The notes: generated from the letters alone by a model not told the origin. Positions 7,850 to 17,241 are shown, counted from the first letter of the stretch. The stretch: DNA of 37,442 bases from an uncultured Rhodopila sp. (GCA_903932145.1 CAIZFE010000113.1:1-37442); one strand, 5' to 3'. Made by a program: numbers and translations.

Positions 7850-8281
7850 CTACCCGACGGTCACGCGTCTATCGGTCGTGGCGATCCAGATGCCGGCGAA
7901 CACCGCGACCAGCCCCAGCCCGAGGTTTGGCGTTACGGGTTCCCCTACCAGCGCAGCGGCCAACAGGCTGGCCGTCATCGGATTGACGGTCATGGTGGCC
8001 GCGACCGGGGCGGCGTCGTCCGTTGCAGTGTCAGTATCCAGAGAACGAACGCCGCCGAAGCCCAGTGCGATAACAGACGGACAATCCTGTCGGGATGGCC
8101 ATCGGACATGCAGCGCCAGTGCCACTGGCAGCACGCACAGAAAGCCGATCCCCCATCGCGGAATGGCCAAAGTGACAGGATCGGCGTTACCGACGAGATA
8201 GCGTGTCACCGCGCCGGCCGAACCGCCAGGACAACTCGACACGATGGCCATCAGGACCCCAACCGTTTCCGCCGCTGGCAT
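7850..8281 (-). pseudogene. EamA/DMT-family exporter remnant with internal deletion
   Basis: The open frame encodes 143 residues, about half of the usual 280-300 of EamA (drug/metabolite transporter) proteins. The front part matches the first helices of the N-terminal EamA half (GAVTRYLVGNADPVTLAIPRWGIGFL, then an Arg/Pro loop). The back part matches the end of the second half (MTVNPMTASLLAAALVGEPVTPNLGLGLV, then a final helix). The junction around GGVRSLDTDTATDDAAP is unlike a membrane helix, so the middle five or so helices appear to be deleted with the frame kept. A functional half-size transporter is possible in this superfamily but would not show this front-plus-back mosaic. Confidence 0.65.
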
Positions 8282-8446
8282 CGCGCGTTTTGCTCCTGAT
8301 CGGATATGCCGGCGCGCATCGTTGCCGCAATCATGGGAAGCAACGTGCCGCTAAGCAATCATCCTGACTTGCCGTTCCGCAGCCGCGACACTACGAAGCG
8401 GGCACAAGGCCTGATGAGCGGGCCTGGCACCAAGAGAGGCAAGGTA

Positions 8447-9949
8447 ATGATCGATCATGACGTACGGGTAAGTCCGTCGAAGGCCGGGCTGAAGCGAGAC
8501 GACCAACTCGCCTGGAAGATCGCCGGCGTGGCTGTGGATGCGGTCGCGGTGACCGAGGATGTCTCGGCGATGATCATCAACCGCATCATCGACAATGCCT
8601 CGGTGGCGATCGCGTCGTCGAACCGTCATGCCATCGTCTCCGCCCGCGACATGGCGCTGGCTCGGCCGAACGCGGCCGGCGCATCGGTGTTCGGCATGCC
8701 GGCGGATACGCGCGTCAGCCCGGAATGGGCCGCCTGGGCGAACGGCGTGGCGGTTCGTGAACTGGATATGCACGACACGTTCCTGGCCGCCGATTACTCG
8801 CATCCCGGCGACAACATTCCCCCCATTCTCGCTGTCGCGCAGACGCTGGGAAAGTCGGGCGCGGAGCTGATTCGCGGCATCGCCACCGGCTACGAAATCC
8901 AGATCGACCTGGTGCGCGCGATTTGCCTGCACGAGTGGAAGATCGATCACATCGCGCATCTCTGCCCCGCCCAGGCGGCCGGCATCGGCACGCTGCTGGG
9001 CCTGTCGCAGGAGGTCATTTACCAGGCGGTCCAGCAGGCTGTGCATGTCAGCTTTACGACGCGCCAGTCCCGCAAGGGCGAGATCAGCTCCTGGAAGGCC
9101 TACGCCCCGGCGCACAGTGGCAAGCTGGCGATTGAGGCCGTGGACCGGGTGATGCGCGGCGAAGGGGCCCCCAGCCCGATTTACGAAGGCGAGGACAGCG
9201 TTATCGCATGGATGCTGCATGGCGGCCCGACGGGCCACTACACCGTGCCGCTGCCGGCCCCGGGTGAGGCCAAGCGTGCGATTATGGACAGCTACACCAA
9301 GGAGCACTCGGCCGAGTATCAGTCGCAGGCGCTGATCGATCTCGCGTTCCGCATGCGCGAGAAGATCGCGGACTTCGACGCGATCGACAAAATCGTCATC
9401 CACACCAGCCATCACACCCACTACGTGATCGGCACCGGTGCCAACGATCCGCAGAAAATGGACCCGAATGCGAGCCGCGAGACGCTCGATCATTCGATCA
9501 TGTACATCTTCGCGGTGGCGTTGCAGGATGGCTCCTGGCACCACGTCGATAGCTATGCGCCGCAGCGTGCGGCACGCGCCGACACGGTGCGACTGTGGCA
9601 CAAGATCGAAACGACGGAAGATCCGGAATGGACGCGCCGCTATCGCGCGACCGATCCGAATGAGTTGTCGTTCGGTGGCAGCGTCGAAATCTTCATGCGC
9701 GATGGCAGCAAGATCGTCGATGAAATGGCCGTCGCCAACGCGCATCCCATGGGTGCGAAGCCGTTTGGCCGCGCCGACTACATCCGGAAGTTTCAGATTC
9801 TGACCGCTGGCATCATCAGTCCGGAAGAATCGGACCGGTTCCTGGCAGCCGTGCAAGACTTGCCGAACCTGAAGGCCGGCGAACTGCATCGCTTGAACGT
9901 CACGCTGCCAGCGGGCACGCTGCTGGTTGGCAAGCCGGGCATTCTCTGA
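8447..9949 (+). CDS. prpD: MmgE/PrpD family 2-methylcitrate dehydratase
   Basis: Predicted 500-residue cytoplasmic enzyme that dehydrates 2-methylcitrate to 2-methyl-cis-aconitate in propionyl-CoA breakdown. The family pattern is clear: [16 protein letters not shown] near the front, [13 protein letters not shown], then [12 protein letters not shown], a [25 protein letters not shown] block, the [16 protein letters not shown] block and a C-terminal [18 protein letters not shown]. The C-terminal block resembles the mycobacterial/actinobacterial PrpD type more than the E. coli type. I chose [10 protein letters not shown] because GAGAGGCAAGG precedes that ATG; 47 upstream codons of open frame look non-coding. 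Citrate/methylcitrate synthase follows 164 bp downstream on the same strand. prpB and prpE are not in the window. Confidence 0.88.
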   Translation: MIDHDVRVSPSKAGLKRDDQLAWKIAGVAVDAVAVTEDVSAMIINRIIDNASVAIASSNRHAIVSARDMALARPNAAGASVFGMPADTRVSPEWAAWANGVAVRELDMHDTFLAADYSHPGDNIPPILAVAQTLGKSGAELIRGIATGYEIQIDLVRAICLHEWKIDHIAHLCPAQAAGIGTLLGLSQEVIYQAVQQAVHVSFTTRQSRKGEISSWKAYAPAHSGKLAIEAVDRVMRGEGAPSPIYEGEDSVIAWMLHGGPTGHYTVPLPAPGEAKRAIMDSYTKEHSAEYQSQALIDLAFRMREKIADFDAIDKIVIHTSHHTHYVIGTGANDPQKMDPNASRETLDHSIMYIFAVALQDGSWHHVDSYAPQRAARADTVRLWHKIETTEDPEWTRRYRATDPNELSFGGSVEIFMRDGSKIVDEMAVANAHPMGAKPFGRADYIRKFQILTAGIISPEESDRFLAAVQDLPNLKAGELHRLNVTLPAGTLLVGKPGIL

Positions 9950-10113
9950 CGAGACGTTCGGATCACTGTTACTGTCCTCGTCGTGGTTCGGCTTGCCGGG
10001 CCACGCGAGGCACAGGTTGAATGAGTTGGTCCGGAAACGTCGGGACATGATGCTGGTTATTCAGGGAAGGCCGGCAACCGCTGGTTGATGTAGACAACGA
10101 GGGAGGAACGCAA

Positions 10114-11268
10114 GTGAGCGAGACAACGGCTCTACCAAACCGGGCAAAGAAAGGCGTCGGGCTGTCCGGCGTGACGGCGGGCAATACGGCGTTGTGCACG
10201 GTCGGACGCTCCGGCAACGATTTGCACTATCGCGGCTATGATATTCTCGACGTCGCGGACACATGCGAATTCGAAGAGATCGCACATCTGCTGGTGCATG
10301 GCACGCTGCCGACCCGCGCGGAGCTTGCCGGGTACAAGGCGAAGTTGACGGCGCTGCGCGGACTGCCGATGGCAGTGAAGTTGTCGCTGGAAGCGTTGCC
10401 TGCCGCGTCGCACCCGATGGATGTCATGCGCACGGGCGTTTCCGCGCTCGGCTGCACGTTGCCGGAGAAGGACGATCAAAATCCTCCCGGAGCGCGCGAC
10501 ATCGCGGATCGCCTGATGGCATGCCTGGGCTCGATGCTGCTGTATTGGTATCACTACGCGCATAACGGCAAGCGCATCGACGTCGAAACCGACGACGATT
10601 CGATCGGCGGACACTTCCTGCATCTGCTGCATGGCAAGGCGCCATCGGAGATGTTCGTGCGTGCGATGCACACGTCGTTGAATCTTTACGCCGAACACGA
10701 GTTCAATGCTTCCACGTTTACCTGCCGTGTCGTCGCGGGAACGGGCGCTGACATGTATTCGGCGATCGTCGCCGGTATCGGTGCGCTGCGCGGGCCGAAA
10801 CATGGTGGTGCCAACGAGGTCTCTTTCGAGATCCAGAATCGCTATGACACACCTGACGAAGCGGAGGCCGATATTCGTAAGCGGGTCGAAGCGAAGCAGG
10901 TTGTTATCGGCTTCGGCCACGCCGTCTATACGATCTCCGATCCTCGGAACAAGGTGATCAAGGATGTCGCGCGCCGGCTGTCGGAACATGCCGGGTCGAT
11001 GAAGATGTTCGATATCGCCGACCGGATCGAATCGACGATGTGGGACGCGAAGAAGATGTTCGCCAACCTCGATTGGTTCAGCGCTATCAGCTACCACATG
11101 CTGGGTGTTCCGATGGCGATGTTCACTCCGTTGTTCGTCATCGCTCGCACGTCCGGATGGGCCGCGCATGTCATGGAACAGCGTGTCGATAACAAGCTGA
11201 TCCGGCCGACCGCCAACTACACCGGACCGGAAAATCTTAAGTTTGTACCAATCGATCAGCGCGGCTGA
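10114..11268 (+). CDS. prpC: 2-methylcitrate synthase (citrate synthase family)
   Basis: Predicted 384-residue cytoplasmic enzyme joining propionyl-CoA and oxaloacetate to 2-methylcitrate; such enzymes often also accept acetyl-CoA. The catalytic residues are visible as H230 in [10 protein letters not shown]269 in [15 protein letters not shown] and D320 in [13 protein letters not shown]. The [12 protein letters not shown] block preceding them is typical of PrpC/type II-like citrate synthases of about 370-390 residues. The length and the [26 protein letters not shown] front favour methylcitrate synthase over the longer TCA-cycle GltA. The start is GTG with GGGAGGA upstream. It lies downstream of prpD and ends before a strong terminator, so prpD-prpC is probably one unit. 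Confidence 0.9.
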   Translation: MSETTALPNRAKKGVGLSGVTAGNTALCTVGRSGNDLHYRGYDILDVADTCEFEEIAHLLVHGTLPTRAELAGYKAKLTALRGLPMAVKLSLEALPAASHPMDVMRTGVSALGCTLPEKDDQNPPGARDIADRLMACLGSMLLYWYHYAHNGKRIDVETDDDSIGGHFLHLLHGKAPSEMFVRAMHTSLNLYAEHEFNASTFTCRVVAGTGADMYSAIVAGIGALRGPKHGGANEVSFEIQNRYDTPDEAEADIRKRVEAKQVVIGFGHAVYTISDPRNKVIKDVARRLSEHAGSMKMFDIADRIESTMWDAKKMFANLDWFSAISYHMLGVPMAMFTPLFVIARTSGWAAHVMEQRVDNKLIRPTANYTGPENLKFVPIDQRG

Positions 11269-11326
11269 GCGTTGTTCGACAGGGTTGTTTGGCCCTAAGA
11301 TACGAACGAATTCTTGACCGGATTGG

Positions 11327-11367
11327 AACCGCCGCGACAGCGATGTCGCGGCGGTTTCGTTTTTTTC
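11327..11367 (+). terminator. Rho-independent terminator after prpC
   Basis: A perfect 13-bp stem (11327-11339 pairing with 11344-11356), loop GCGA, followed by a T-rich tract at 11360-11367. It is oriented to stop rightward transcription of prpC. Confidence 0.9.
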
Positions 11368-11732
11368 CGTTCGGCGTATGAAACGCAGCGCACGAAAAAT
11401 TTTTAACTGAATGTTCACCAAAATGATTGCTTTTTGTTGACATCTATGGGCCGCGCGATGGATAGCGGAATCCGTAATCGTGAATCGATCCGCATGTCTG
11501 GCTCGGGAATTCGAGGCGCGGCGACGAACAACAGAAGGACGGTCGATGGACCGCGACCTTGGAACGCCGAAGACGAGTCAAATAAGCACCGGGATAAGTG
11601 CCGGGTTGGGGCGTGTGCCAGCCGGTTTGCCGATGAAACAAATCCGCCAACGTCTGCCCGGCACACGGCTTCAGAAGCGGCTTCGTCCAATGCGCTTGGC
11701 CATAGCGGCCCGTACAACAAGGAGTTTTACAG
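11368..11732. other. Intergenic region, probable promoter zone of the histone H1-like gene
   Basis: About 365 bases without a supportable gene. It is locally AT-richer at 11395-11445 and contains TTGACA at about 11436-11441, a candidate -35 box, but I see no good -10 at the right spacing. The only firm signal is AAGGAG at 11719-11724, 8 nt before the GTG start of the next gene. Confidence 0.4.
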
Positions 11733-12377
11733 GTGAACACTCACGATACGACGGACGAAACGGCCCGTACCAGACCCCCGGGCGCTCAGGCGATGGCGAT
11801 CAAAGCTGCAACGAAGAAGGCGCCTAAGACGAAGCCCTCCGCCAAGATGGCGAAAGTCGCCGCGAAGCCATCCGCCGTGACAGTCGCGCCGAAGAAGACG
11901 GCAGTGAAAAAGGGTGCTCCCAAGGCATCCTCCGCCAAGGCCGCATCGAAGAAAACGGGCGCGGCGAAGGCTGCTTCGAAGAAGGTCGCGCCGCCGAAAG
12001 CTGCCGCGAAGAAAGTTGCTTCAAAGGCATCTGCTGCCAAGGCCGCTTCGAAGAAAACGGGCGCAACGAAAATGGCCGTGAAGGCCGCCGCGAAGAAGAA
12101 GGCAGCACCGCCGAAAGCCGCTGCCAGGAAAGTTGCGCCAGAGGCGTCCGCTGCCAAGGCCGCACCGAAGAAGGCCGTTAGCAGGGCGGCAGCCCCGAAA
12201 AATTCGGTTGCGAGGAAGGCGACATCGAATCCTGTCGCCAAGGCCCCGGTAGTGACAAAAGCAGTGACCCGGAAGACGGCGAAGAAAGCCGTTGGGAAGA
12301 AGCCAGGGCGTAAGGTGAAGATGATGGCATCGGCACAAGCAGTCGAAACGACAACCGGCGCTTCAAGCGATACCTGA
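11733..12377 (+). CDS. Histone H1-like Lys/Ala-rich nucleoid protein
   Basis: Predicted 214-residue, strongly basic protein made almost wholly of Lys, Ala, Pro, Ser, Thr and Val. KK-pairs alternate with Ala runs (AKAASKKTGAAKAASKKVA, PPKAAAKKV), the composition of bacterial histone H1-like/AlgP-type proteins that bind DNA without sequence specificity. There is no globular domain, signal peptide or membrane segment. A GTG start is supported by AAGGAG 8 nt upstream. The Lys/Ala region contains repeats of about 34 residues that are also repeated in the DNA, so its length likely varies between strains. The C-terminus (MMASAQAVETTTGASSDT) is not basic. It is a single gene with its own promoter region. 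The role, chromatin-like compaction or regulation, is by family analogy. Confidence 0.75.
   Translation: MNTHDTTDETARTRPPGAQAMAIKAATKKAPKTKPSAKMAKVAAKPSAVTVAPKKTAVKKGAPKASSAKAASKKTGAAKAASKKVAPPKAAAKKVASKASAAKAASKKTGATKMAVKAAAKKKAAPPKAAARKVAPEASAAKAAPKKAVSRAAAPKNSVARKATSNPVAKAPVVTKAVTRKTAKKAVGKKPGRKVKMMASAQAVETTTGASSDT
11934..12160 (+). repeat. Tandem repeats inside the histone H1-like gene
   Basis: A 29-bp block at 11934-11962 recurs at 12036-12064 with one mismatch, 102 bp (34 codons) apart, and a degenerate third copy starts near 12153. The spacing keeps the reading frame. Confidence 0.75.
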
Positions 12378-12430
12378 GGCTCGATTGGATTGCAGGTCGA
12401 GCTTTCCGTCACGCCGACTGACGTCGGCAC

Positions 12431-12487
12431 CCATGGTTGTTGTTGACCGGGTCGAAGGCATGAATGGTGGGCCTTCGACCACCATGG
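12431..12487. repeat. Long inverted repeat between convergent genes, possible terminator
   Basis: A 10-bp perfect stem (12450-12459 with 12471-12480) is flanked by a second pairing of CCATGGT (12431-12437) with ACCATGG (12481-12487). It lies between the rightward histone-like gene and the leftward otnC. No T-tract follows on either strand, so termination is only a suggestion. Confidence 0.4.
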
Positions 12488-12565
12488 CGGGGTGAGTCCC
12501 CGCCGCTTCTTCTATGTCGTCCATTTGGTAACGACGGCTGAGGATGCTCCGCCGGGCGATTGGTT

Positions 12566-13198
12566 CTAACCGAACGTTGTCAGCAGATCGTCCACTTGTG
12601 CGGCGGTCAGAAGCCGCGGCGACTGCCCGCGTAACATCAGAAACAGCTTGGCTGCCTCTTCCAACTCCTCTGCCGCATAAACCGCGTCGGTCAGAGTCTT
12701 GCCCGACACCACAGGCCCATGATTCGCCAGCAGGATCGCCCGAGCGTCACGCGCCGCCGCATGGATCGCCGGCTCCATCGCCGCGTCGCCGGGTCGGTAA
12801 TACGGGACGATCGGCATCGTGCGGCCAACCCGCATAACGAAATACGGTGTCAGCGGCGGGATCGGATTGGATTGATCGACATCCGGCAAACACGATATCG
12901 CCGTTGCCTGCGTGGAGTGCAGATGCACCACTGCGCCCGCATCGTCGCGCGCCTGATAGAAGGCGCGATGCATAAAGACTTCCTTCGACGGTTTGTCGCC
13001 GCCGATGTGTTGAAAATTCCGGTCCAGTTTCGACAGCCGGTCGGGGTCGAGTCTGCCCAGACTCGAATTGGTCGGCGTCATCAGGTAGCCGTCCGGCAGG
13101 CGCACGCTGATGTTGCCGGCGCTGCCGACAGAAAAGCCACGTGCGAACAGGCTGGCGCCGAATTCGCTCAGCAGGACGCGGGTGGCGGCTTCGTCCAT
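12566..13198 (-). CDS. otnC: 3-oxo-tetronate 4-phosphate decarboxylase (class II aldolase family)
   Basis: Predicted 210-residue cytoplasmic metal enzyme of the class II aldolase/adducin fold. Motifs are GSAGNISVRLPDGYLMTPTNSSLG near the front, the zinc-binding HLH of VVHLHSTQATA and the later His of LLANHGPVV. It starts 3 bp after the stop of the DUF1537-family kinase, and that pairing is diagnostic of OtnK-OtnC. The kinase phosphorylates 3-oxo-tetronate and OtnC decarboxylates it to dihydroxyacetone phosphate, in D-threonate/L-threonate or D-erythronate use. The dehydrogenase (DenD or LtnD) and isomerase (OtnI) usually found with them are not in the window, so the starting sugar acid is unknown. 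L-fuculose phosphate aldolase is the alternative on sequence alone. Confidence 0.85.
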   Translation of the reverse strand: MDEAATRVLLSEFGASLFARGFSVGSAGNISVRLPDGYLMTPTNSSLGRLDPDRLSKLDRNFQHIGGDKPSKEVFMHRAFYQARDDAGAVVHLHSTQATAISCLPDVDQSNPIPPLTPYFVMRVGRTMPIVPYYRPGDAAMEPAIHAAARDARAILLANHGPVVSGKTLTDAVYAAEELEEAAKLFLMLRGQSPRLLTAAQVDDLLTTFG

Positions 13199-13201
13199 CG
13201 C

Positions 13202-14470
13202 TCAGCCCTCCAGACCGCGGAAGGCTTTCAGGAAGAAATCGGTGGCGCCGAAGTTGCCCGATTTCAGGGCCAGCATCAGATCGGCACCGCTGCCCGAGGC
13301 CAGCGTCCACGGCACGCCGGGATCGATCTCGGCCCCGATGCGCAGGCTGCGCACGCCAAGCCGCCCCACGACCGCACCAGACGTTTCTCCGCCTGCCACG
13401 ACCATCTTGCGTACGCCACGCGCGACCAGTCCTTCCGCGATCAGGGCGACGGCCTCCTCGACCAATGCGCCTGCCTGCTCGCGGCCTAACCGCTCTTGCA
13501 GCGCCGCGACTTTCTCAGGCGGCGCCGAAGCGGCGATCACCACCGGCTTGTCGCCGATCTTGTCCGATGCCCAGGCCAGTGCGGCTTCGCTCAACGCTAC
13601 CGCGTCGGGTGTCGTGAGCGCATCGAGTTCGAACACCGGCAGATGCAAGCGCGCGAAACCAAGCTGTGCCAGGGTGGCGCGCGAACACGATCCGGCCACC
13701 ACGGCGCAGGCGCCGTCGATCCGGGGCAACGCACCGGGGTCGCCGGCATCCGCCAACAAACCCGCGCGACGGAAGTTCCCCGGCAATCCCATGGCGATAC
13801 CCGACCCGCCGGTGATCAGCGCATGGTTCGCGGCGGCTTCGCCGATCGCAACCAAGTGCGCGTCGGTGATCGCATCGACGATGGCGTAACGGCGGCCACG
13901 TTCCTTAAGTTCCGTCATCGCGTCGCGGATGGCGTTGGCACCTCGATCGACGGTGACGAACGGCACCAGACCGACAGTGCCCTCCGACTGATGCGACAGC
14001 ACGCGTACCAGGTTGGCGTCGGTCATCGGTGTCAGCGGGTGGTTCTCCATGCCGCTCTCGTTCAGCAGGCTGCCGGCGACGAAGAGATGGCCTTGATAGA
14101 CAGTTCGGGCGTTGGTCGGGAACGCCGGACACGCCAGGGCGAAACCGCAGTCGAGCGCGTTCACCAAGGCGTCGGCGACCGGCCCGATGTTGCCGTGCGG
14201 CGTGCTGTCGAAGGTCGAGCAATATTTGAAAAAGAATTGCCGAGCGCCGGCGGCTTGCAGCCACTTCAGCGCGGCGAGGGATTCGTCGATGGCCTGCCGG
14301 GCCGGCGCGGTGCGTGACTTCAGGGCCACGACGATGGCGTCGACATCGGGGATCGGCATGTCGGCAGGCGGCACGCCGATCAGTTGCACGGTTCGCATGC
14401 CGCCCCGCACCAGCATGGAGCAGAGATCTGTGGCGCCGGTGAAATCGTCGGCGATGGCACCTAGTAACAT
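13202..14470 (-). CDS. otnK: 3-oxo-tetronate kinase (DUF1537 family)
   Basis: Predicted 422-residue cytoplasmic four-carbon acid sugar kinase. The N-terminal domain shows GAIADDFTGATD, the substrate-site block FFKYCSTFDSTPHGNIGPV and ACPAFPTNARTVYQGHLFV. The C-terminal nucleotide-binding domain shows VVAGGETSGAVV and GVPWTLASGSGADLMLALKSGNFG. The length is standard. AGGAG precedes the ATG. Together with otnC directly downstream this forms the phosphorylation-decarboxylation pair for 3-oxo-tetronate. The glycosyltransferase gene upstream ends 36 bp before this start, so the three genes may share a transcript although they have no obvious joint function. Confidence 0.9.
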   Translation of the reverse strand: MLLGAIADDFTGATDLCSMLVRGGMRTVQLIGVPPADMPIPDVDAIVVALKSRTAPARQAIDESLAALKWLQAAGARQFFFKYCSTFDSTPHGNIGPVADALVNALDCGFALACPAFPTNARTVYQGHLFVAGSLLNESGMENHPLTPMTDANLVRVLSHQSEGTVGLVPFVTVDRGANAIRDAMTELKERGRRYAIVDAITDAHLVAIGEAAANHALITGGSGIAMGLPGNFRRAGLLADAGDPGALPRIDGACAVVAGSCSRATLAQLGFARLHLPVFELDALTTPDAVALSEAALAWASDKIGDKPVVIAASAPPEKVAALQERLGREQAGALVEEAVALIAEGLVARGVRKMVVAGGETSGAVVGRLGVRSLRIGAEIDPGVPWTLASGSGADLMLALKSGNFGATDFFLKAFRGLEG

Positions 14471-14490
14471 TGTCCGTCTCTCCTGTTTAT

Positions 14491-14537
14491 TCTGCCAGCA
14501 CGCTGGCTAAGTCTTGTCTGCCAGCACGCTGGCTAAG
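14491..14537. repeat. 26-bp tandem duplication at the glycosyltransferase 3' end
   Basis: A 21-bp sequence at 14491-14511 is repeated exactly at 14517-14537 with a 5-bp spacer, so the period is 26 bp. The copy nearer the gene body is coding; the other lies past the stop. Because 26 is not a multiple of three, the duplication changed the C-terminus of the protein. Confidence 0.85.
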
Positions 14538-15526
14538 CGTGCGGCCTGATCGGCCCAGGACGGTAGCGACTGTCCCGATTGCCACGCGATCTCCGCCATG
14601 TCGTGGCGGAGTGCCTGATCGAAGATCAGCCGCCGCATTGCTTTGGATAATTGATCGATGTCGCCGGGCGCGCAGACCACGCCTGCCTCGGGACCAACCA
14701 GGGTCGGAACGGTGCCGACGTTCGAAACGGCGACCGGCAGGCCGCGGCGCAGCGCTTCGGCAATGGCAACGCCGTAACCCTCGAAATACGACGTCAGGGC
14801 GAACAGATCGCTTGCCGCCCACAGCGCGTCCGTTACGTCATCCGTGAAGCGAATCCGTTGCGTGAGGCCCAGTTCCTCGGCCAGTGCGCGCAGCCCATGC
14901 GCGTGCACCGGATCGCGGCCGGAGGAACCGGCGATGGTGAGGTCCCAGTCAAGATCGCACAACCGGCCGAGGGCGCGTAACAGCACCTCGTGGCCTTTGC
15001 GGACGATCTGCGCTCCCACCGACAGCACCTGGCACCCGGGACCGGCGGACCCGTGACTGCGCGGCAGGATGTCGATGCCGGGGACCACAACATCGATACG
15101 GTCAGGCGCCACGCCGAAATCCCGCGTCAGGCGCTCTGCCGTCTGGTCGCTGGTCGCCACCAGCCGCCGGACTTCATGGAACATCCCGGCCTCGGTCACA
15201 TGCAGGCGTTCGGCCACGTCCGCCGGCACGCCGGTTTCCAGCGACGCCGGATGGTGGACCAGGGCGATCACCCGGTGCAGCGGCAACCCCGCGAACGCCG
15301 GCAGCGCCAGCCCGTCGATCAGCTTCACGCTGTCGGCCGGCAGCGCCGCCCAAGCGGTTCGCGCGGCATAGATGGCGGCCTGATCGGCGTCGGGCAGGCG
15401 GCCGTCGAGTTCCACGACCTGAACCTCGTGCCCCAACGCGCGCAATCCCTCCGCCATCCGGCGATCGTAGGTGTGGCCGCCGGAAGCCGTGGTGAGCGGG
15501 CCGGGCACAATCAGGCAAACATGCAT
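14507..15526 (-). CDS. Glycosyltransferase family 4
   Basis: Predicted 339-residue GT-B fold glycosyltransferase acting at the cytoplasmic side. The N-terminal domain begins MHVCLIVPGPLTTASGGHTYDRRMAEGLRALGHEV, with the Gly-rich acceptor/donor loop. The C-terminal domain shows VLSVGAQIVRKGHEVLLRAL and the E-x7-E motif FEGYGVAIAEALRRGLPV used for nucleotide-sugar binding. It lies upstream of otnK-otnC on the same strand. No polysaccharide cluster surrounds it, so the product is unknown. The final residues (LASVLADKT) arise from a 26-bp tandem duplication; without it the frame would end LASVLAE. The catalytic core is unaffected. Confidence 0.88.
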   Translation of the reverse strand: MHVCLIVPGPLTTASGGHTYDRRMAEGLRALGHEVQVVELDGRLPDADQAAIYAARTAWAALPADSVKLIDGLALPAFAGLPLHRVIALVHHPASLETGVPADVAERLHVTEAGMFHEVRRLVATSDQTAERLTRDFGVAPDRIDVVVPGIDILPRSHGSAGPGCQVLSVGAQIVRKGHEVLLRALGRLCDLDWDLTIAGSSGRDPVHAHGLRALAEELGLTQRIRFTDDVTDALWAASDLFALTSYFEGYGVAIAEALRRGLPVAVSNVGTVPTLVGPEAGVVCAPGDIDQLSKAMRRLIFDQALRHDMAEIAWQSGQSLPSWADQAARLASVLADKT

Positions 15527-15670
15527 GTGCGAGTCTTAGCAGCTTTCCGGCGGTAGTCACCCGGCCACGAAGCTGTTTTCGCAGTTGGCCGCCGGCAGGA
15601 TTTGCTTTCCACCGGTGGTCATCCGGGTCGGATGTGCGTTAGTGATGCATCCTCGACCAGGGAGACTTTT

Positions 15671-17077
15671 ATGCCGGCCTCAACCCAATCGACCCTCGCC
15701 GCCCTCCTGGACCATGTCGACGCCAATCTGCCGGCGTCGCGGGACCGCCTGTTCGACCTGCTGCGTATCAAGTCCGTCAGCGCGCAGCCGGCGCATGCGG
15801 TGGACTGCCTGAAGGCGGCGGAGTGGTGGCGCGACCAACTGATGGGCCTGGATTTTGAGGCATCCGTCCAGCCGACGGCCGGACATCCTGTCGTTGTCGC
15901 GCATTGCGGCGGAGCGTCTGGCTACAAAGGTCCCCACATCCTGTTCTACGGCCATTACGACGTGCAGCCGGTCGATCCGCTGGCGCTGTGGCACAGCGAT
16001 CCGTTCGACCCGCAACTGGTCGATGGCCCGCGCGGCAAGCGCTATGTCGCCCGCGGCGCGGTGGACGACAAAGGCCAGTCGGTGATGTTCCTGGAAGCCC
16101 TGCGCGCCTGGCACACCATTGGCGGCGGCATTCCCGCCCGCATCACGGTGCTCATTGAGGGTGAGGAGGAAGTCGGTTCGGTCAGCCTCGACCCGTTCCT
16201 GCGGGCGAACAAGGCCGATCTGGTCGCGGATGTGGCGCTGATCAGCGACACCGGCATGTGGGACGTTGAAACCCCGGCCATCACCACCCGCCTGCGCGGC
16301 ATGACCTATGCCGAGATCACCCTGAAAGCCGCGAACCGCGACCTGCACTCCGGGCTGTATGGCGGATCGGCGTTGAATCCGATCAACGCCCTGACCAAAA
16401 TTATGGGACAGCTTCAAGACGAAACCGGCCGCATCCGGTTGCCCGGCTTCTACGACAACGTGAAACCCATCTCGAACTCCCAACGCGCCCAATGGGACGC
16501 GCTCGGTTTTGACGAAGTGGCCTTCCTGGCCGGCATCGGGCTGTCGGCACCGGCCGGCGAACGCGGCTACTCGGCGCTGGAGCGGCTGTGGGCGCGTCCG
16601 ACCGCCGATATCAACGGCATCTGGGGTGGCTATACCGGCGCCGGCAGCAAGACGGTGATCGCATCGGAGGCATCCGCAAAAATCTCATTCCGGCTGGTGC
16701 CCGGTCAGGACCCGGACACGGTGATGGAGCAATTCAAACAGTTCGTGCTGGATCGCTTGCCGGCCGGTGCGACCGCCACGTTTGCCGACTTCGCCCGCGC
16801 GCCGGGGATGGAGGTCAATGTCGATAGCCCGCATGTGCGGGCGGCTCTGGCGGCGCTTCAGGACGAATACGGCAAGCCGGCGCTGCTGATGGGCTGCGGC
16901 GGGTCGATCCCGGTGGTGACGTCGTTGCGTTCAATCCTGGGGCTGGACTCGATCCTGATGGGGTTCGGGCTGGACGACGACCAGATTCACAGCCCGAACG
17001 AGAAATTTGAGGAAGTGTGTTTTCATCGCGGCATCCGGTCACATGTGCGGCTGCTGGCGAAGTTCGCGGGCGGGTAG
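15671..17077 (+). CDS. M20-family metallopeptidase/dipeptidase
   Basis: Predicted 468-residue di-zinc peptidase of the M20 (ArgE/DapE/CNDP-like) family. Zinc ligands and catalytic residues are visible: H95 in LFYGHYDVQPVDP, D132 in RGAVDDKGQ, the Glu pair in IEGEEEVGS near 165, Asp of LISDTGMW, and the C-terminal His of DDDQIHSPNEKFE. A dimerisation (lid) domain lies between the two halves of the catalytic domain. The length and DVQPVDP motif match dipeptidases annotated as M20 family dipeptidase. The ATG is preceded by GGAGA. No signal peptide is seen, so it works in the cytoplasm. The convergent gene downstream encodes a peptide/nickel-type binding protein, which may or may not feed it substrate. 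Confidence 0.9.
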   Translation: MPASTQSTLAALLDHVDANLPASRDRLFDLLRIKSVSAQPAHAVDCLKAAEWWRDQLMGLDFEASVQPTAGHPVVVAHCGGASGYKGPHILFYGHYDVQPVDPLALWHSDPFDPQLVDGPRGKRYVARGAVDDKGQSVMFLEALRAWHTIGGGIPARITVLIEGEEEVGSVSLDPFLRANKADLVADVALISDTGMWDVETPAITTRLRGMTYAEITLKAANRDLHSGLYGGSALNPINALTKIMGQLQDETGRIRLPGFYDNVKPISNSQRAQWDALGFDEVAFLAGIGLSAPAGERGYSALERLWARPTADINGIWGGYTGAGSKTVIASEASAKISFRLVPGQDPDTVMEQFKQFVLDRLPAGATATFADFARAPGMEVNVDSPHVRAALAALQDEYGKPALLMGCGGSIPVVTSLRSILGLDSILMGFGLDDDQIHSPNEKFEEVCFHRGIRSHVRLLAKFAGG

Positions 17078-17221
17078 GGGGCTAAAAGCCGAAAGGGTTT
17101 GCTGTCCATTCGCTCCGATTGATGAGACCGTGGTCCTTGACCACTTCCATGGCGTCGGGACCGTCCGGATCGCAGAACAACACTATGGTTGGTGATCGGT
17201 GCTGGGGACCAATGACTAAGC

Positions 17222-17241
17222 GTTCCGCCATGTGGCGGAAC
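17222..17241. terminator. Hairpin between convergent genes, possible terminator
   Basis: A perfect 8-bp stem (17222-17229 with 17234-17241) and loop ATGT in the 224-bp gap between the M20 gene and the convergent binding-protein gene. There is no clear T-tract on either side. Confidence 0.35.

Noticed and set aside
8351..10048. 565-codon open frame on the minus strand opposite prpD
   Set aside because: It is fully antisense to a gene with strong family motifs, rich in Arg/His/Val as expected of a high-GC mirror frame, and has no family resemblance.
10132..11421. 429-codon open frame on the minus strand opposite prpC
   Set aside because: Antisense mirror of a clear citrate synthase family gene; no domain visible and it runs through the terminator.
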